DNA of 64,000 bases, taken from positions 4,207,501 to 4,271,500 of the forward strand of contig BSYO01000033.1 of NCBI GenBank assembly GCA_033239525.1. Direction: 5' to 3'. The position numbers were made by a program, and so were the translations under genes. Position 1 is the first letter of the stretch. Each line of letters opens with the position of its first letter. The notes beneath the pieces are model-generated. The model was not told the DNA's origin, made no database searches, and worked only from the letters and a program-made list of their open reading frames with translations. Positions 59,060 to 64,000 of the stretch are shown here, one piece after another. Origin of the DNA: Nepenthes gracilis (Eukaryota > Streptophyta > Magnoliopsida > Caryophyllales > Nepenthaceae).

Positions 59060-60504
59060 ATCATGTCTACCCCGTTGTCTTCAGTACTGATCTTCTCTAG
59101 TGATAATAGACCAGCTTCAAGCACGTCCCTCACCCAATGGTACGAACATCAATGTGCTTGGATCTCGAGTGAAACGAAGAGTTCTTGCAGAGATGTATTG
59201 CACTCTCACTGTCACAGAATACACTGTACTTCTCCTGTTGAAGACCCAACTCTTGAACAAATTTCTTCATCCACAGCATCTCCTTGCACGTCTCTGTAAT
59301 TGCAATATATTCGACTTCAGTTGTAGATAGAGCTACACACTTTTGTAACTTGGACTGCCAAGAAACTGTACCTCCCGCAAATTTCATTAAGTAACCTGAT
59401 GTGGATTTGCGTGTGTCAACATCTCCGGCCATATCCGCGTCTGAGTATCCCACCAATTGCGGTTTGTCACTTCCAAGACACAAACACCTCTTGGAAGTTC
59501 CCCGAATATATCTCATGATCCATTTCATCACGGACCAAAGCTCCTTTCTCGGATTTGATAGAAAACGGCTAACTGTCCCGACGGCATGAGCGATGTCTGG
59601 TCTGGTACACACCAAGACATACATGAGGCTTCCCACAGCAGAGGAATAGGGCACGCCTTTCATGTATCTCTTCTCGTCATCCGAGGATGGACATTGACGA
59701 GTGCTCAGCTTGTAATGATTAGCCAAGGGTGTGTTCACGGGCTTCAACTTGTCTATGTTAAACCGTTGGAGCACTTTCTCAATGTAGCTTTCTTGAGACA
59801 GCCACAATTTTCTAGCCTTCCGATCGCGTATAATTCTGACTCCCAGAATTTGCTTCGCCGATCTAAGGTCCTTCATGGCAAATGACAGTCCAACCTGCTC
59901 CTTCAGCTCCTTTATCCGGGCACCATTTCGTCCAACCATCAACATGTTATCCACATATAGGAGAAGAATGACATAATCATCATCAGCAAAATCTTGGCAC
60001 AAAAACGCAGTGGTCACGAGTAGTCCGCCGGTACCCTTGACCGGCCATAACAGACTCGAACTTCTTGTACCACTGTCGAGGAGCTTGCTTCAGGCCATAC
60101 AGACTTTTCCTCAAATGGCATATAAGTTGTTCCTTTCCTTTAGCCTCAAACTCTTCCGGCTGTTCCATGTAGATCTCCTCCTCAAACTCTCCATGGAGGA
60201 ATGTAGTTCGGACATCTATCTGCTCAACCTCAAGGTCCTGGGTGGCAGCCAGACCCAATACCACCCGTATGAAAGACATCTTCACTACCAGAGCAAATAT
60301 CTCATCAAAATCAACTCCCTTCCGTTGTCCGAAACCTTTTACCACCAGTCGTGCCTTGTATCTTGACTCCTTGGTGTTCTCGTCTGTTTTCAATCGGAAG
60401 ACCCATTTATTCTTCAGAGCCTTCTTTCCCTTAGGAAGCTTAACAAGATCAAAAGTATGGTTCTCATGAAGAGAACTCATCTCATCCTTCATTGCTCCAG
60501 CCAT
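59060..60504 (-). pseudogene. copia reverse transcriptase and RNase H, frameshifted, active site altered
   Basis: The frame 60504-59983 encodes the N-terminal RT (KNKWVFRLKTDENTKESRYKARL-type start, LRKSLYGLKQAPRQWY). A frameshift near 60000 moves the reading to 60017-59130. There the catalytic box reads YVDN instead of YVDD; the changed codon is AAC at 59948-59946. RNase H follows (DADMAGDVDTRKSTSGY, ALSTTEVEYIA, SKHIDVR) and continues in a shifted frame to about 59060. Loss of the second aspartate should abolish polymerisation. Confidence 0.93.
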
Positions 60505-61841
60505 TTCTCTTTGCTTTCGCCGTTTACAGCCTCTTCATAGTCTTCAGGCTCACCGACATCAATAAGCATAACATCTTTACTGGGGGACAGACGAATGGAC
60601 GGTTGTCTGTTCCGAGAGGATCGTCTAACAGTAATTTCTTCGGCCGGTTGAGGGATGGCTTCAGCCTGGTCATCATCAGGCACCATGACCTCCTCTCCAG
60701 TATCCTCAACTGTCTCAGGACCACAGTTATTGCCTTCCAATGATACAGGACGGACATCTTGGATACTTACTTTGTCCGTCTGTTCATCATTACAATTTGC
60801 CTTCCTACCAATGTCTTTAATCGTTTCATTCCCAGCAAAGGTTACATCTCTTGACCGGACAAGTTTCCTGGTGGTAGGATTATAGAATCTATAGCCCAAC
60901 TCATCATCTCCATAGCCCAAAAAGACGTACTGCATCGTCTTTGGCTCCAATTTCGTCCTTTCGTCTCTTTGGACGTGTACGAATGCTTTACATCCGAACA
61001 CCCGCAAATGATCATAGGACGGCTCCACGCCAGTCCATATCTTCTCCGCCACTTCACCCATCAGAGGCTTACTAGGCGACCTGTTGACAATGTAAGCCGC
61101 CGTCCGGAGTGCTTCTGCCCAGAACAAAGCATGAAGCTTTGCTTCAAAGAGCATGCAACGTACTCTCTCTAAGAGCGTACGATTCATCCATTCTGCTACT
61201 CCATTCAGTTGAGGTGTTTTCAGTGGCGTTTTCTGATGCCTAATACCATGTGACTGGCAGTAGGCATCAAAGGATCCCAAGTATTCATTGCCGTTGTCAC
61301 TTCGGACGGCCTTCAGTTTTTTCCCCATCTGACGCTCCACAAGAGCATGAAACTGCTCAAAAGTACCAAGAACCTGATCCTTGGTCTTCAGTGGGTAAAC
61401 CCACAGCCTTCTAGAACAGTCGTCAATAAAAGAAACAAAATACTGAGCACCACCGATCGACTTTTCTTTGAATGGTCCGCACACATCTGTGTGAATAAGA
61501 TCAAGTAGTCCGATTTTTGGGGTTGACGAAACTCCATTAAAGGAAACTCTTTTCTGTTTCCCGGCCAAGCAGTGGGGACACGTCTTCATCCCGTCCTCCT
61601 TTGTCCCGTTGATTAGGCCCTTCCTAGCCAAGTGAGACAATCCCCGTTCACTCAAGTGGCCCAGCCTCCTGTGCCATAAATCACCTGTCTCCTTACAAGT
61701 TGCAGCGTTCACATCTCCGGCCATTGCGCAGACCTTCATCACATACAGGCCGGAGTACTTTTTCCCTCTCGCTGCAACAAGAGACCCTCTGGTCACCTTC
61801 CACTCACCTTGAGAAGGTGTTATATAAAGAACCTTCATCAT
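60489..61841 (-). CDS. copia integrase core (450-codon open frame)
   Basis: The zinc-binding HHCC domain is visible as LWHRRLGH...CPHCLAGK. The catalytic DDE core follows: HTDVCGP with its aspartate, VRSDNGNEY, and GVAEWMNRTLLERVR with the glutamate. Next come INRSPSKPL-type and RDVTFAGNE segments and an acidic linker to RT. This is the longest intact frame of the element. It is part of a polyprotein, so the ATG at 61841 is probably not a true start. It integrates copia cDNA in working elements. Confidence 0.88.
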   Translation of the reverse strand: MMKVLYITPSQGEWKVTRGSLVAARGKKYSGLYVMKVCAMAGDVNAATCKETGDLWHRRLGHLSERGLSHLARKGLINGTKEDGMKTCPHCLAGKQKRVSFNGVSSTPKIGLLDLIHTDVCGPFKEKSIGGAQYFVSFIDDCSRRLWVYPLKTKDQVLGTFEQFHALVERQMGKKLKAVRSDNGNEYLGSFDAYCQSHGIRHQKTPLKTPQLNGVAEWMNRTLLERVRCMLFEAKLHALFWAEALRTAAYIVNRSPSKPLMGEVAEKIWTGVEPSYDHLRVFGCKAFVHVQRDERTKLEPKTMQYVFLGYGDDELGYRFYNPTTRKLVRSRDVTFAGNETIKDIGRKANCNDEQTDKVSIQDVRPVSLEGNNCGPETVEDTGEEVMVPDDDQAEAIPQPAEEITVRRSSRNRQPSIRLSPSKDVMLIDVGEPEDYEEAVNGESKEKWLEQ

Positions 61842-62106
61842 CTAGCCGACCGGCTGTGATGACATTCAAACGAATATCAGGAACGTGATGCATATCCTTC
61901 AACAGCAGCTTCGTGCCATTATTTGTGATCAGAATGATATCTCCTCTACCTACAATAGGAAATGTTCATTTATTTCCCATTCTAATTACTCCAAAATCTC
62001 TTGGAGTATAGGATGTAAACAGTCCCTTTTTAGACGTGACATGTAGGATAGCACCTGAATCAATTACCCAACCAGATTCCATGTCTGTCAGGTTTGCCAC
62101 TTCTCC
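61842..62106 (-). pseudogene. copia protease region with in-frame stop
   Basis: The minus strand reads GWVIDSGAILHVTSKKGLFT, where DSG is the aspartic protease active site. It continues to MGNK, is broken by a TGA at about 61961, and goes on with VGRGDIILITNNGTKLLL. In an intact element it would cut the polyprotein. Confidence 0.8.
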
Positions 62107-62960
62107 TTAACATGTCAGCAGGAGATCCCCACTTGTGACTACTGAGACGGAGGACGTTTCCTCCCCGCGTCCTTTGTCACCTTTCTCCTTCTCTGCATTT
62201 TCTCGCTTCCATTTGAAGTAATGCTTCTTGACGTGGCCCTTTTTGCCACAATGATGGCACTCCAGGTTTTGGTATCTGGACCGTGACTTGCTGCAACCTT
62301 TTTCTCTTGATTTCTGGTGGCGACCTCTACTTCTTCCCCTGGATTCGATCACTAGCACCTCAGAATGAGGGGACGATGATGTTCCTTGCGACCATCTAGA
62401 CTCGTTCATGAGCAGAGAGGCAATAATCTCGTCCAACCTTAAAGTATCCTTGCCGAACGGTAAGATTGTGACGATATGATCATAGGTGGCCGGTAGAGAA
62501 GCCAGTAGAACCAACGCCTTGTCCTCCTCCTTGATTTCCTCATTAAGAGCAGACATCTGCGTCAATATCAGGTTAAACTTCGTCAAAATGTTTTTTTCTC
62601 AAAACTCCTCCTTACGATAACAAGAAGCCATAAACCGCTTCTTTACGTGCGATTTGGTTGTTAGAGATTTGGACTTGTAAGCGACTCTCCAACTTCTCCA
62701 GGACCTTTGCCGGATCGGTTAGGCAAGAACTTCTTGGAGAGTGTTGTCGCAGTAATTTAATGAAACAGATTTGCAAAATCCCTCTTGTCTTGCCATTCAT
62801 CGTCGGTCAGATTTTCAGGCTTTTCGTCCTTCTTCAACGCCTTCACTGTCCCTTCTCTCGTCAGAATGTTCTTCACCCTCTCTTGCCAGAGAATGAAGTT
62901 GCCATGCCCGTTAAACTGCTCAATGTTGAACGGCAGATTATTTGACGACGAGGATGCCAT
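62107..62960 (-). pseudogene. copia gag, frameshifted, zinc knuckle damaged
   Basis: Gag starts MASSSSNNLPFNIEQFNGHG at 62960. The frame shifts near 62760 and again near 62600, then resumes at 62586. The nucleocapsid zinc knuckle reads CHHCGKKGHVKKHY, where the last cysteine of the CX2CX4HX4C motif is tyrosine. An acidic and basic C-terminal tail follows. The damage fits an element that has been inactive for some time. Confidence 0.88.
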
Positions 62961-62974
62961 TAAAACAGAGTATG

Positions 62975-62995
62975 AAACCTGTCTTTAATACCACC
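62975..62995 (-). promoter_or_regulatory. Degenerate methionine-tRNA primer binding site of the copia element
   Basis: Just inside the 5' LTR the minus strand reads GGTGGTATTAAAGACAGG. Copia elements usually have TGGTATCAGAGC here, so it is recognisable but mutated. Confidence 0.65.
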
Positions 62996-63804
62996 TGTTG
63001 GGAAATATGGCGATAGACTTTCCCACTCAAATAACACAGTAAAGAAGATGAACGAAGAAGAACAATGAACACAAGAATTTTACGTCGAAAAACCTTATCA
63101 ATCAAGGGAAAAACCACGGGACAATCCGTCCACTGAAACGCATTTCACTATGTGAGAGATTTGGGAACAAATTTTCCCTGTTACACAGTAGAGAATAAAG
63201 AGAAATCGAAGAACAGAGCAATGACAACACACACACGATTGTTTTCAGTTCCTCTTTCCTTCACCGTTTTTCTCTCTCGCTCTCTCTAGTACTCGGGCAC
63301 ACTCACACACCCCTCGCATACATGTATTCAGCAAGTTACAATACTTGCTTTTGAAAAACCGCACACTGAGAGATCTAGGACAATTTTCCCTCCAGAAAGG
63401 ACAGGATCAATCCTTGCCAACAATATGAATATTCCCTATCAAAAACGCCTCCAGCATAGCCGTTTGAGATCACGTATCTCCAGAAAAATCGCCTGAGTTG
63501 GCGTTATCTTCGATTTCTAGCGGCTAATTGTCGTTGGCCATCGCGTTCTTGAGAGACCGGCCAACACCCCCCTGATCGCGTCAAAATTTGCCCTTCGGAA
63601 TCTCTCGGTGAATCCGGTTTCTTAACTTGCCAAACCGGTCAACATTGTTTCATTAATGTTGACCCGTCAATCAATCAACTCCATTATCAAATCCATCAAT
63701 CCAATTGTGTTGACTGTAATTTCTTTCCTTTATAAAACAGCACATTTGTACTCCGCCCAAGTTCTTCGATCACAAGAACTTCTTCACGGGAGTGATTCCC
63801 AACA
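62996..63804 (-). repeat. 5' LTR of the copia element (right copy), partly scrambled
   Basis: 809 bp. It matches the left LTR closely up to about 63482, then diverges strongly to about 63720, then matches again to the end. Only two of the eight W-box hexamers remain (about 63636 and 63659), plus one TTGACT near 63708. As the upstream LTR this copy would carry the element's promoter. Confidence 0.93.
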
Positions 63805-63809
63805 GTTTT

Positions 63810-64000
63810 CGAACTCACTTATAAATAATTTCCTTTTCCTTGACTTAACTGCCACTCATATGAAAAGTGAAGAGAGTGAGTGCAAGAGAAGTGATGAGCA
63901 AAAGAGAAAACATTTTCTATGAGTTGTGATTTAAATGATAAGGCTTTCTTGTCTTGAAATTATTCAATCACTATCAAATACTTATTCCAAACCTATGAGT
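63810..64000. other. Right flank of the copia insertion
   Basis: No exon of VEN4 and no other gene can be recognised in the last 190 bases. The sequence is purine-rich (GAAGAGAGTGAGTGCAAGAG) and may belong to the same intron or to an older repeat split by the insertion. Confidence 0.5.

Larger units (their letters stand above)
58154..63804 (-). mobile_element. Complete Ty1/copia LTR retrotransposon (Tork/Tnt1-like), mutated
   Basis: The element has two LTRs (58154-58968 and 62996-63804) opening TGTTGGG and closing CCAACA, and a perfect 5-bp target duplication GTTTT at 58149-58153 and 63805-63809. On the minus strand gag, protease, integrase, RT and RNase H follow in copia order. Frameshifts in gag, a stop in the protease region, a frameshift in RT near 60000 and a changed RT active site (YVDN) show that it cannot move by its own proteins. 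Lineage is inferred from the gag and integrase style and from W-box-rich LTRs. It lies in the same orientation as the VEN4 gene, so its LTR termination signals could interfere with a transcript crossing it. Confidence 0.96.

Overview
This is nuclear DNA from a flowering plant, most likely a eudicot. It is AT-rich, its genes are split by canonical GT-AG introns, and it carries the usual plant repeat load: Ty1/copia and Ty3/gypsy elements, LINE relics, endogenous caulimovirids, a probable mitochondrial DNA insert and MITE-like repeats. I cannot name the species. Three host genes are well supported. They are a class II trehalose-6-phosphate synthase on the minus strand (CDS 10406-13557, leader to about 17860), an equilibrative nucleoside transporter of the ENT1 type on the plus strand (48622-52014), and the last 13 exons of a SAMHD1/VEN4-type HD-domain dNTP triphosphohydrolase on the minus strand (53948-57255). 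The missing 5' half of the last gene would lie beyond the right edge.

Layout. 1-6680 is a mosaic. A roughly 440-bp direct repeat (1-445 and 6237-6680) encloses a 5'-truncated, decayed copia element with its 3' LTR, an intron-free fragment of a methionine S-methyltransferase gene, and the 3' end of a chromovirus-type gypsy element. 6681-9600 is AT-rich with no gene. 10406-17860 is the TPS gene; its 4-kb leader intron holds an antisense LINE RNase H relic. 17900-24300 is AT-rich and contains a sharply bounded GC-rich block of organellar (probably mitochondrial) character at about 20537-21056. 24410-37800 is a large cluster of degenerate endogenous pararetrovirus (Caulimoviridae) sequence, made of a plus-strand block and a minus-strand block that meet near 30390, with at least four copies of the viral intergenic/promoter region. 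38000-48400 is mostly AT-rich repeats, with a GC-rich solo LTR of Tat/Ogre-like type at about 42326-43552. 48622-57255 is the convergent ENT1 and VEN4 pair. 58154-63804 is a complete copia element with both LTRs and a 5-bp target duplication, inserted upstream of the first visible VEN4 exon and in the same orientation.

The genes do not form an operon-like system. ENT1 moves nucleosides across a membrane and VEN4 turns dNTPs into deoxynucleosides, so those two neighbours touch the same metabolite pool, but nothing here shows that they are co-regulated. The TPS homologue belongs to sugar signalling. I found no convincing new multi-gene system. The most interesting points are the 16-nt microexon in VEN4, the patchy erosion of a W-box array in one copia LTR, an array of CACATGTG palindromes beside the insertion, the head-to-head viral cluster with an unexplained conserved second ORF, and an insertion-riddled duplicate inside that cluster that may be an assembly artefact.
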